A DNA stretch of 64,000 bases from Oscillospiraceae bacterium (GTDB lineage: Bacteria; Bacillota; Clostridia; Oscillospirales; Oscillospiraceae), in NCBI GenBank assembly GCA_910575695.1, contig CAJTGJ010000008.1, positions 1 to 64,000 on the forward strand, read 5' to 3'. The notes below the pieces were generated by a model, which saw only the letters and a list, made by a program, of their open reading frames with translations, had not been told where the DNA came from and did no database searches. Numbering within the stretch: the stretch's first letter is position 1; each line of letters opens with the position of its first letter. The translations under genes were made by a program, and so were the position numbers. This document shows positions 19,611-34,090 of the stretch, piece by piece.

Positions 19611-20021
19611 TTAGAAATACTTCTTCACGCCCTCGCTGGCCTTAGACGCGTCCTCGCTGATGGACACGGTGTACTTGATGCCGCTCTGCTGGGAGAAGGC
19701 CTCCAGCCAGTCCAGGAAGGGCTCCACGTCCTCGTTGCCCACGGTGGGGACCAGCTTGTTCAGGCTCTCGATGAACACATGGGTGATGTCGTAGTTGCTG
19801 GCGTACAGCCCGTACAGGAAGCCCCGCAGGGTGTCGTAGTTGGGGATATTGTAATCAGAGGTATCGACCAGACGGATCGTGTAGTGGATATCATAGTTCA
19901 GCTTCGAGTTGTGGGCGATGGCCACCACGTTGCCGTGCTCCGTGTCCACCGCTGTATTGATGAGGTCGATCATCTGCTTGGTCTTTCCGGTGCCTTTCTT
20001 GCCCATAATGACCTTGACCAT
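19611..20021 (-). CDS. Small P-loop ATP-binding protein of unknown function
   Basis: A 136-residue soluble protein beginning with a Walker A motif, GKKGTGKTK (residues 7-15), and a possible Walker B strand at about residues 80-86 (THVFIESL). No other domain is present, so it is too small for a PilT or AAA enzyme, although such proteins are sometimes labelled twitching-motility-like. It has its own terminator, an AAGGAG ribosome site, and a plausible promoter (TTGAAA-17-TAACAT) on the minus strand upstream. The A+T content is a little higher than that of its neighbours. Function unknown. Confidence 0.8.
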   Translation of the reverse strand: MVKVIMGKKGTGKTKQMIDLINTAVDTEHGNVVAIAHNSKLNYDIHYTIRLVDTSDYNIPNYDTLRGFLYGLYASNYDITHVFIESLNKLVPTVGNEDVEPFLDWLEAFSQQSGIKYTVSISEDASKASEGVKKYF

Positions 20022-20137
20022 GTTTGATCACTCCTTACTTGGTTTTGGGGGAGTCCCCTGTGATATGCCTATGTTACCATCTTTTTGAGAAAATTTCAAT
20101 ACAGGAAAGCAAAGTTCACGAAAAATTCGGAAGGGCC

Positions 20138-20938
20138 TCACGCCATCCCCTCAATGGCGAAGTGGGCGGCGGCCTGCCCCTGCCCCACGGCCTTGGCCAG
20201 CTGGAGGGGCTGTCCGGTGCAGTCCCCGGCGGCGAACACCCCCGGCAGGCCGGTGGACATACGCCCGTCTGCCTTGATATAGCCGTCCTCCAGCTCCAGG
20301 CCCGGGGCCAGCCGGGCGGGGGCGATGGAGGAGCGCAGGAGGAACACCCCGTCGCAGGGAATTTCCTCCCCCGCCGCCGTGCGCACGCCGGATACCCTGT
20401 CCGTCCCCAGAATCTCCATCCCGGGCAGCCTGGCCTCCGTCACCTGGCAGCCGATGGAGCGGAGGAATTCCACCTCCTCGGCGAAGTTGGGCGCGTCCCC
20501 GGCGCACACCACGGACTTGTTCCGGTAGAACATCCCGTCGCAGGTGGCGCAGTAGCTCACGCCCCGGCCCAGGAGCTCCGCCTCGCCCCTGAGCGGCGCG
20601 GCCCGGGACACCCCCAGGGCCAGAATCACGGCCCGCCCCTCCACCGCGTCGTTTTCCACCGACACCATGACCGAGCTTCCCATGGGCATGACGGACAGGG
20701 CCCGGCCCGTTTTGAACTCCGCCCCCATGTCCCTGGCCTGGGCCAGCAGGCGTTCCACCAGCTCCAGCCCGGTGACGCCGGGCAGGCCGGGGTAGTTGGC
20801 CATGGGCGGGGCCTTGCACAGCGGCGAGGCGGTGGGCTTGTTGGAGATCACCAGCACGGATTTGTCCCGGGCCCGGGCGTGTATGGCGGCGGTGAGCCCC
20901 GCAGGGCCGCCCCCCACCACAAGCAGATCGTATTTCAT
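20138..20938 (-). CDS. Thioredoxin-reductase-like flavoprotein lacking NADPH motifs (FFTR-like)
   Basis: A 266-residue FAD protein with the thioredoxin reductase fold: FAD-binding GGGPAGL (residues 9-15), redox CATC (C130, C133), and the C-terminal FAD motif GVFAAGDC. The internal nucleotide-binding domain is short, and where NADPH-dependent enzymes have GGGDSA and HRR it reads VVCAGDAPNFAEEVEFL and EARLPG. These NADPH determinants are missing. Such loss is the hallmark of ferredoxin-dependent flavin thioredoxin reductases (FFTR) of clostridia, so electrons may come from ferredoxin. An AAGGGG site precedes the ATG. Substrate thioredoxin not seen in the window. Confidence 0.82.
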   Translation of the reverse strand: MKYDLLVVGGGPAGLTAAIHARARDKSVLVISNKPTASPLCKAPPMANYPGLPGVTGLELVERLLAQARDMGAEFKTGRALSVMPMGSSVMVSVENDAVEGRAVILALGVSRAAPLRGEAELLGRGVSYCATCDGMFYRNKSVVCAGDAPNFAEEVEFLRSIGCQVTEARLPGMEILGTDRVSGVRTAAGEEIPCDGVFLLRSSIAPARLAPGLELEDGYIKADGRMSTGLPGVFAAGDCTGQPLQLAKAVGQGQAAAHFAIEGMA

Positions 20939-20969
20939 AGCATACCCCTTACAATAAAATGATTACACC

Positions 20970-20998
20970 AGTATAACAGGATTCCCCGCCGCTGACAA
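20970..20998 (-). promoter_or_regulatory. Sigma-A promoter of the flavoprotein gene
   Basis: Minus-strand TTGTCA (20993-20998), 17-base spacer, TATACT (20970-20975). Its -35 box is only three bases from the -35 box of the divergent asparaginase promoter, so both polymerases share one face-to-back site. Confidence 0.82.
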
Positions 20999-21001
20999 TA
21001 C

Positions 21002-21030
21002 TTGCAAAAAAAATCCGGATGGGTTATACT
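21002..21030 (+). promoter_or_regulatory. Sigma-A promoter of the asparaginase gene
   Basis: TTGCAA (21002-21007), 17-base spacer, TATACT (21025-21030), about 30 bases before the start codon. Confidence 0.82.
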
Positions 21031-21059
21031 GCTGGTAAAAACGGCAAGGGGGCCAAATT

Positions 21060-22052
21060 ATGAAGCGTATTTTACTGCTGACCACCGGAGGCACCATCGC
21101 CTCCCGGATTACCGGAGAAGGGCTGGCCCCCGGCCTGGACGGCGCCGCTCTGGCCCATTACCTGGGAGGGCTGGCGGACAGCTACGACCTGACTGTCCGG
21201 GACATCCTGCATCTGGATTCCTCCAACATCCAGCCGGAGGAGTGGCGGCTGATCGCCCGGCACGTCTACGAGGCGCGGGAGGACTTCGACGGCATCGTGG
21301 TGTCCCACGGCACCGACACCATGGCCTACACCGCCTCGGTGCTCAGCTATATGGTGCGCAACATCCCCATACCCGTGGTGCTCACCGGTGCTCAGCTTCC
21401 CATTGAGCATCCCCTCACCGACGGGCTGGACAATCTGCGCACCGCCTTCGCCATGGCGGCGTCCGGCAGGCCGGGGGTGTTTTTGGCCTTTGACCGCCGG
21501 GTGATGCTGGGGTGCCGGGCGGTGAAAACCCACACCACCGCCTTCGGCGCCTTTGACAGCGTGAACTGGCCCCTGGCCGCCCAGGTGAACGGCGCGGGGC
21601 TGAGCGTCAACCCCGCCGCCATCCCGCCCCTGGACGGGCCGTGCCGCCTGCGGGACAAGTTGTGCGAGGCGGTGTTCCTCATCAAGCTCACCCCGGGGCT
21701 GGACCCGGAAATTTTCGATATGCTGCTGCGGATGCACTACCGGGGGGTGGTCATCGAGGCGTTCGGCGCGGGCGGGCTCCATTTCATCCGCCGCAACCTC
21801 ATCGAAAAGCTCCACGCCGCCGCCCAGGCGGGGATGGCGGTGGTGGTGTGCAGCCAGTGCCTGTACGAGAGCAGCAATTTCACCCTCTACCAGGCGGGGC
21901 AGAAGGCGCTGGCGGAGGGGGTCATCCAGGGCTACGACATGACCACCGAAGGGGCCGTCACCAAGCTGATGTGGGCGCTGGGGCAGACGGAGGACCTGGA
22001 CGAGGTGCGGGGGCTGTTTGCCCAAAGCCTGGCGGGGGAAAGGAGCGTCTGA
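21060..22052 (+). CDS. ansA: L-asparaginase, type I (cytoplasmic)
   Basis: Hydrolyses asparagine to aspartate and ammonia. The 330-residue protein has both active-site blocks of the family: TTGGTIAS (nucleophilic Thr12) and VVSHGTDTMAYTAS (second Thr and catalytic Asp). There is no signal peptide, and the length fits the intracellular type I enzymes. AAGGGGG lies before the ATG. It is transcribed divergently from the flavoprotein and closes with a bidirectional terminator. Confidence 0.93.
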   Translation: MKRILLLTTGGTIASRITGEGLAPGLDGAALAHYLGGLADSYDLTVRDILHLDSSNIQPEEWRLIARHVYEAREDFDGIVVSHGTDTMAYTASVLSYMVRNIPIPVVLTGAQLPIEHPLTDGLDNLRTAFAMAASGRPGVFLAFDRRVMLGCRAVKTHTTAFGAFDSVNWPLAAQVNGAGLSVNPAAIPPLDGPCRLRDKLCEAVFLIKLTPGLDPEIFDMLLRMHYRGVVIEAFGAGGLHFIRRNLIEKLHAAAQAGMAVVVCSQCLYESSNFTLYQAGQKALAEGVIQGYDMTTEGAVTKLMWALGQTEDLDEVRGLFAQSLAGERSV

Positions 22053-22068
22053 CCCCCCGGGACGGGGC

Positions 22069-22094
22069 AAAGCCGCCGCGGACGCGGCGGCTTT
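22069..22094. terminator. Bidirectional terminator between ansA and the DtxR-family gene
   Basis: AAAGCCGCCGC and GCGGCGGCTTT form a perfect 11-base-pair stem with loop GGAC; convergent genes end on both sides. Confidence 0.8.
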
Positions 22095-22096
22095 GT

Positions 22097-22471
22097 TCAC
22101 TCAATGCCCATATCCCGGTTGATGTGGGCGCGCAGGGCGTCAAAGGATTCGATGCTCAGGTCGTGCTCAATGCGGCAGGCGTCCTCGGCGGCCACCTTCC
22201 CGGACACCCCCAGATGGATGAGCCATTTGGTGAGCAGCAGGTGCCGCTCATAAATGCGCTGGGCGATCTCCAGCCCGTCGTCGGTGAGGGTGAGGTAGCC
22301 CCCCTCGTCCATCACCACGAAGCCCCCCTCCCGGAGCAGGCTCATGGCGCGGCTGACGCTGGGCTTGGAAAAATTCAGGTGCTGGGCCACGTCGATGGAG
22401 CGCACCGGGCCGTTTTCGCCCAGCGCAAGGATGGCCTCCAGATAATTTTCGGCGGATTCATGGATAGTCAA
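22097..22471 (-). CDS. DtxR/MntR-family metal-dependent transcriptional repressor
   Basis: A 124-residue metalloregulator. It starts with the family hallmark MTIHESAENYLEAI and has a winged helix (residues about 20-65), then a dimerisation/metal domain with IYERHLLLTKWL and EDACRIEHDLS, including the His/Glu metal ligands. It lacks the SH3 domain of DtxR, so MntR (Mn) is more likely than an iron regulator. TTG at 22471 is preferred because GGAG lies nine bases upstream and the protein then begins exactly at MTIHES. The presence of mntP with an Mn riboswitch 10 kb away fits a Mn role. Confidence 0.88.
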   Translation of the reverse strand: MTIHESAENYLEAILALGENGPVRSIDVAQHLNFSKPSVSRAMSLLREGGFVVMDEGGYLTLTDDGLEIAQRIYERHLLLTKWLIHLGVSGKVAAEDACRIEHDLSIESFDALRAHINRDMGIE

Positions 22472-22506
22472 CGCGTTCAACTCCGATCAGTTTCCGCGGA
22501 GCGGAT

Positions 22507-22526
22507 GAGTTTGCCCAAGCTTACTC
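22507..22526. promoter_or_regulatory. Possible autoregulatory operator of the DtxR-family gene
   Basis: An imperfect palindrome with arms GAGT..GC and GC..ACTC covers the start region immediately downstream of the -10 box. Position fits a repressor site; it does not closely match published MntR boxes. Confidence 0.35.
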
Positions 22527-22531
22527 AGAGC

Positions 22532-22560
22532 AGTATACCATGTTTTCCCGCCGATGGCAA
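22532..22560 (-). promoter_or_regulatory. Sigma-A promoter of the DtxR-family gene
   Basis: Minus-strand TTGCCA (22555-22560), 17-base spacer, TATACT (22532-22537). Confidence 0.7.
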
Positions 22561-22732
22561 TCAAAAATTTTTTCGCAAGTCCCCCCTTACCCCGATTGAT
22601 TCTCCCGGCGCTTCATGGTAAAATAAAGGGAACATAGCTTTTTTCTGTATTTTTTACCATTTCGAGGTTTTTCGACGGTACGCGAAAAAAACTCCGGCAT
22701 AACGCCGCCGGGACAGCTTGGAGGGACCAGCT

Positions 22733-23260
22733 TTGGAAAGCATGAATCATGGAAACATCGGCGGTGAGAGCGGCGCCGGCGCCGTTCCCGACGGGGGCGG
22801 CCCCGCCCCGGATACGGTGCACAAGGGCACTCCGGACGAGCTGACCCACATCATCTCCAGCTTGAGCCGCCTGTTTTTTTCCACCTATTACATCAACCTG
22901 GAGCATGACACCTTCCGCGCCGTCACCCAGCTGCGCCGGGTGGGGGACCTGCTGGGGGACGAGGTGAACTTCACCGCCGGCCTGCAGCTCTACGCCAACC
23001 ACTTCATCCACCCGGATGACCGGCGGGAATATCTGCGGGTGATGAGCGTGGATAACCTGCGGCGGGAGCTGCGCTGGTGGAACCCCTGCGTGGCGGTAGA
23101 GTACCGCAGGCCGGTGGACAGTCCCGGCGGCGGAGAAAACAGCTGGGGCTGGGTGCGGGCCACCGCCGTCCTGGCCCAGGCCGGCGAGAAGGAGAACGAT
23201 ATGCCCCTCACTGCCGTCTATGTCGCCCAGGACATCAGCGGCGGCCGGCGGCAGATCTGA
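22733..23260 (+). CDS. Stand-alone PAS-like sensor domain protein
   Basis: A protein of about 175 residues with a low-complexity Gly/Pro-rich head (residues 1-30) and one PAS-type domain (about 40-170). The block YANHFIHPDDRREYLRVM is the usual late PAS_3 motif found in front of GGDEF domains, and it ends with AVYVAQDISG. No output domain follows: the frame stops at 23260. TTG at 22733 sits seven bases after GGAGGG; ATG at 22742 is the alternative. The next gene, 72 bases on, is a response-regulator diguanylate cyclase, so the two may form a split sensor-output pair. Ligand unknown. Confidence 0.7.
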   Translation: MESMNHGNIGGESGAGAVPDGGGPAPDTVHKGTPDELTHIISSLSRLFFSTYYINLEHDTFRAVTQLRRVGDLLGDEVNFTAGLQLYANHFIHPDDRREYLRVMSVDNLRRELRWWNPCVAVEYRRPVDSPGGGENSWGWVRATAVLAQAGEKENDMPLTAVYVAQDISGGRRQI

Positions 23261-23332
23261 GCGCGGCGCTGTGCCGTCCCCTGTTCTGCCTTTCGGATTG
23301 GGGGCGAGATTACCGAGATGAGAGGATAATTT

Positions 23333-24250
23333 ATGGATAAGATCTTGATTATTGACGACAGTCCGGTCCAAACCGAATTTTTAAGCTCCATCCTCCGGGG
23401 CGAGCACGAGCTGACCGCCTGCCACACGGCGGAGGAGGGGCTCCGTGCCGCCAAGGAGGGGAACTTTGCCCTGATCCTTCTGGATGTCATCATGCCGGAA
23501 ATGGACGGCTTCACCCTCCTGCGGGAACTGAAGGCCACCGACCTGACCCGGTACATCCCGGTGATCCTGCTCACCAGCCTCACCGATATCCAGTTTGAGG
23601 AGCAGGGGCTGCTGCTGGGGGCGGTGGACTATGTGACCAAGCCCTTCAACCCGGTGATCATCAAGGCCCGGGTGAATACCCATATCCAGCTCTACCATTA
23701 TCAGATGCAGTTCCGGCAGCAGGCCATGATCGACGAGCTCACCGGCGTGGCCAACCGGCGGCGGTACGAGGACGGCAGCACGGCCCGCTGGAACGAGGCG
23801 GTCCGGTTTAACCTGCCCTTCTCCATCTGTATGTTCGATATCGACAAGTTCAAGCTGTACAACGACACCTTCGGACACCCCGCCGGGGACCAGGTGATTG
23901 CCGCCGTGGCCAAGACCGTCTCCACCTATTTCCAGCGCTCCACCGACCTCTTTGCCCGGTACGGCGGAGAAGAATTCGTGGCCGTCTTTGTGGGCACCGC
24001 CGCGGAATCCGCCTTTGAGTTCATGAAGTCCGTCCGGCAGGCGGTGGAAAATCTGCACATCCCCCACAATTCCCCGGTAAGCCCCTGGGTTACGGTGAGC
24101 ATCGGCGGCGTCACGGTAACCCCCAAGGTGGGGAACGATTTCAATACCTGCCTGAAGCTGGCCGACACCATGCTGTACGATGCCAAGCGGTTTGGCCGCA
24201 ACCAGGTGGTGTGGTCCAATCAGAACCAGGCGCAGTGGCGGGAGAAGTAA
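23333..24250 (+). CDS. Response regulator with GGDEF diguanylate cyclase output
   Basis: A 305-residue REC-GGDEF protein making cyclic di-GMP from two GTP. The receiver domain has the acidic pocket D8-D9, the phospho-acceptor D51 in LLDVIMPEMDG, and the conserved Lys in VTKPF. The cyclase domain has the active-site GGEEF at residues 211-215, and RSTD upstream matches the RxxD inhibitory I-site, so product feedback is expected. No partner histidine kinase is adjacent; the PAS-only gene upstream is a candidate input. A terminator follows the stop codon. Confidence 0.93.
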   Translation: MDKILIIDDSPVQTEFLSSILRGEHELTACHTAEEGLRAAKEGNFALILLDVIMPEMDGFTLLRELKATDLTRYIPVILLTSLTDIQFEEQGLLLGAVDYVTKPFNPVIIKARVNTHIQLYHYQMQFRQQAMIDELTGVANRRRYEDGSTARWNEAVRFNLPFSICMFDIDKFKLYNDTFGHPAGDQVIAAVAKTVSTYFQRSTDLFARYGGEEFVAVFVGTAAESAFEFMKSVRQAVENLHIPHNSPVSPWVTVSIGGVTVTPKVGNDFNTCLKLADTMLYDAKRFGRNQVVWSNQNQAQWREK

Positions 24251-24270
24251 TCCGGCAAATACAGAATTGA

Positions 24271-24298
24271 CCCCTCCGGCCTCTGCCGGAGGGGTTTC
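24271..24298 (+). terminator. Terminator after the diguanylate cyclase gene
   Basis: CCCCTCCGGC and GCCGGAGGGG form a perfect ten-base-pair stem, loop CTCT, followed by TTT. Confidence 0.8.
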
Positions 24299-24358
24299 GC
24301 ATGGTCAAAATATGGGGAAACCGGCACAAAAAAACACCGCCAGCCGTCAAAATTTACC

Positions 24359-24388
24359 TTGACGCGGTGCGGTGCCCTGTGGTATAAT
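24359..24388 (+). promoter_or_regulatory. Sigma-A promoter of rpoBC
   Basis: TTGACG (24359-24364), 18-base spacer and TATAAT (24383-24388). The leader of about 160 nt contains a GGGGAGG/CCTCCCC hairpin and lacks ribosomal protein genes, so rpoBC is transcribed here apart from rplJL. Confidence 0.82.
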
Positions 24389-24558
24389 AAACCGCTTTTG
24401 TACACAGCGGAAAAAGGGGAGGCTCCTCCCCTGACTTGATCCCAGTATAGCAGGCCGCGGGGAAAAGTGCAAGAGGAAATTTCAAAGGTATGACAACAGG
24501 CCCGGGCGTATCGCCCCGGCGCCCCGAAATTCTGACGAAGTGGAGCGTGATTGGCAAT

Positions 24559-28314
<3,756 letters not shown>

Positions 28315-28331
28315 GAAGGGAGGGTGAAATC

Positions 28332-32225
<3,894 letters not shown>

Positions 32226-32244
32226 CGCCCCGCCGAACAGGCAA

Positions 32245-32279
32245 AAACAGCCCCCATCGCTATGCGATGGGGGCTGTTT
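32245..32279. terminator. Bidirectional terminator between rpoC and mntP
   Basis: A perfect 16-base-pair stem (AAACAGCCCCCATCGC with its complement) with a three-base loop. It has T-runs on both strands and serves convergent rpoC and mntP. Confidence 0.92.
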
Positions 32280-32285
32280 CCAGGT

Positions 32286-32846
32286 TTACAGGAATCCCAG
32301 ATGATCCAGCAGGATCTTCAGGCCGATCAGCACCAGCACGATGCCGCCCAGCAGCTCCGCCCGGGACTTGTACCGGGCGCCGAACACATTGCCGATTTTC
32401 ACCCCCGCCGCCGATATGGCGAAGGTGCACACCCCGATCAGCGTTACGGCGGGGACCACCGCCACCCGCAGAAACGCGAACGTCACCCCCACCGCCAGGG
32501 CGTCGATGGAGGTGGCCACCGCCAGCAGCAGCATGGCGATGGGGGCCAGGGAGGGGTCGGCGTCCTCCTCCTCATGGCCCAGGGCCTCCCGGATCATGTT
32601 GCCGCCGATGAGGGCCAGCAGGACAAAGGCGATCCAGTGGTCCACCGCCTCGATCATGTCCGCGAAGGCCGAGCCGAGCAGCCAGCCGATGGCGGGCATC
32701 AGCGCCTGGAAAGCTCCGAACCAGGCCCCCACAATGACCGCGTGGCGGGGCTTCAGCTTCTGGATGGACAGCCCCTTGCAGACGGACACCGCAAAGGCGT
32801 CCATGGAAAGGCCCACCGCCAGGATAAATAATTCCGCAATTCCCAT
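32286..32846 (-). CDS. mntP: Manganese efflux pump MntP
   Basis: A 186-residue six-helix membrane protein that exports Mn2+. Two repeats of three helices are visible; the repeat signatures LAVGLSMDAFAVSVCKGL near the N-terminus and AVATSIDALAVGVTFAF at about residues 107-125 carry the conserved Asp residues of the transport site, and GGNMIREA lies in the middle. A yybP-ykoY-type leader with a terminator precedes it, consistent with induction by excess Mn. Ribosome site AAGGGATG. Confidence 0.94.
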   Translation of the reverse strand: MGIAELFILAVGLSMDAFAVSVCKGLSIQKLKPRHAVIVGAWFGAFQALMPAIGWLLGSAFADMIEAVDHWIAFVLLALIGGNMIREALGHEEEDADPSLAPIAMLLLAVATSIDALAVGVTFAFLRVAVVPAVTLIGVCTFAISAAGVKIGNVFGARYKSRAELLGGIVLVLIGLKILLDHLGFL

Positions 32847-32888
32847 GGTACATCATCCCTTCTTCTTGTTTGAAGGTATGCGGGAAAA

Positions 32889-33112
32889 CAAAAAAAGAGA
32901 CTACCCGCATACGCGGATAAGTCTCGCCGCCGTCGGGGCAAAGCCAACGGGCGGCTTTTGGGGAACCCCATTTCAGGACTTACAGTACGGCCAGACGGGA
33001 CCACCGCCAGTATGTTGACCGTACCACGGCTGGCTGGCACACGCAGTGCCGCCTCTCCCCGCAAGACCCGCTTTGCCGGGCTTTTGGGACGCCGCCGACT
33101 ACTCCCTTATCA
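32889..33112 (-). promoter_or_regulatory. yybP-ykoY-type Mn2+ riboswitch with transcription terminator
   Basis: On the minus strand the leader of mntP begins AAGGGAGTAG (near 33106), contains the hallmark GTCAACATACTGG (33006-33019) and later GGCGAGACTTA. These match the two loop segments that form the Mn-binding junction of this class. The 3' part folds as an intrinsic terminator: GAGACT..TCCGC pairs with GCGG..AGTCTC (32897-32925), followed by a run of seven U. Mn binding is expected to stabilise the aptamer and disrupt the terminator, turning mntP on. Class assignment is from memory of the consensus, not a covariance search. Confidence 0.85.
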
Positions 33113-33120
33113 TCAGCGCT

Positions 33121-33150
33121 ATTTTACCTGGAAGCCGGACGGTTAGTCAA
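33121..33150 (-). promoter_or_regulatory. Sigma-A promoter of the mntP riboswitch transcript
   Basis: Minus-strand TTGACT (33145-33150), 18-base spacer, TAAAAT (33121-33126). The predicted start is a few bases before the riboswitch 5' end. Confidence 0.8.
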
Positions 33151-33329
33151 TCACAACTGTATAAGGATATGCAGAAATATTACGGTTTTCCAGAGGTGGC
33201 AAAGAAATCTTTTAAACAAATCTTGAATTTTTTCCTGGAGCGGTTGCGCTGTCCCGCTGAAAAGTATAAAATTTAATCAATTCCGGATGATTGATAAATC
33301 ATACGCAAATACGGGGGTGCGATCGTGTC

Positions 33330-33360
33330 CGAAAGCGGCCTGGGCCGCTTTCGCCCTTTT
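33330..33360 (+). terminator. Terminator-like hairpin ahead of the ABC exporter genes
   Basis: CGAAAGCGGCC pairs with GGCCGCTTTCG over 11 bases and is followed by CCCTTTT. It lies 28 bases before the ATPase start, where it could act as an attenuator; no upstream gene needs it. The rest of 33151-33388 is A+T-rich without a convincing gene. Confidence 0.5.
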
Positions 33361-33388
33361 GCGCCGTTTCAGAATGGAGAGAGGCCGT

Positions 33389-34090
33389 ATGAGCTACATA
33401 TCCTTTGAAAACGTAAAAAAAGAGTACAAAATGGGCGAGGTCACCATCAAGGCCGTGGACGGCGTGGACTTCGTGGTGGAAAAGGGCGAGTTCGCCATCA
33501 TCGTGGGCCCCTCCGGCGCGGGCAAGACCACGGTGCTGAATATGCTGGGCGGAATGGACGCCTGCTCCGGCGGCGCCATCACCGTGGACGGCGCCGCCGT
33601 CAGCGGCTACAGCGCCAAGCAGCTCACCGCCTACCGCCGCCACGACATCGGCTTCGTGTTCCAATTTTACAACCTGGTGCAGAACCTGACGGCGCTGGAA
33701 AACGTGGAGCTGGCCGCCCAGATCTGCCGGGACCCGCTGGACGCCCGGGACGTGCTGGAGCACGTGGGGCTGGGCCACCGGATGGACAACTTTCCCGCCC
33801 AGCTGTCCGGCGGCGAGCAGCAGCGGGTGGCCATCGCCCGGGCGCTGGCGAAAAACCCCAAGCTGCTGCTGTGCGACGAGCCCACCGGGGCCCTGGACTA
33901 CGTGACGGGCAAGGCCATTTTGAAGCTCCTGCAGGACACCTGCCGCCAGGAGGGCATGACCGTCATCGTCATCACCCACAACACCGCCCTCACCCCCATG
34001 GCCGACCGGGTGATCCACATCAAAAACGGCAGGGTGTCCGCCATGGCCCGGAACGACCGGCCCACCCCGGTGGAGGAGATCGAATGGTGA
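33389..34090 (+). CDS. ABC transporter ATP-binding protein (MacB/LolD type)
   Basis: A 233-residue ATPase for an FtsX-type exporter. Walker [10 protein letters not shown], signature [15 protein letters not shown], Walker [13 protein letters not shown] and the switch His in VIVITHN are all present, and the sequence class is that of MacB/LolD/HrtA mechanotransmission transporters. The ATG at 33389 has GAGAGAGG upstream; earlier in-frame starts precede only unconserved sequence. Its stop overlaps the permease gene by seven bases, so the two are translated together. Confidence 0.92.
   Translation: MSYISFENVKKEYKMGEVTIKAVDGVDFVVEKGEFAIIVGPSGAGKTTVLNMLGGMDACSGGAITVDGAAVSGYSAKQLTAYRRHDIGFVFQFYNLVQNLTALENVELAAQICRDPLDARDVLEHVGLGHRMDNFPAQLSGGEQQRVAIARALAKNPKLLLCDEPTGALDYVTGKAILKLLQDTCRQEGMTVIVITHNTALTPMADRVIHIKNGRVSAMARNDRPTPVEEIEW

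Noticed and set aside
24389..24558. A riboswitch in the rpoBC leader
   Set aside because: Only simple hairpins are present; no conserved aptamer motif was recognised.
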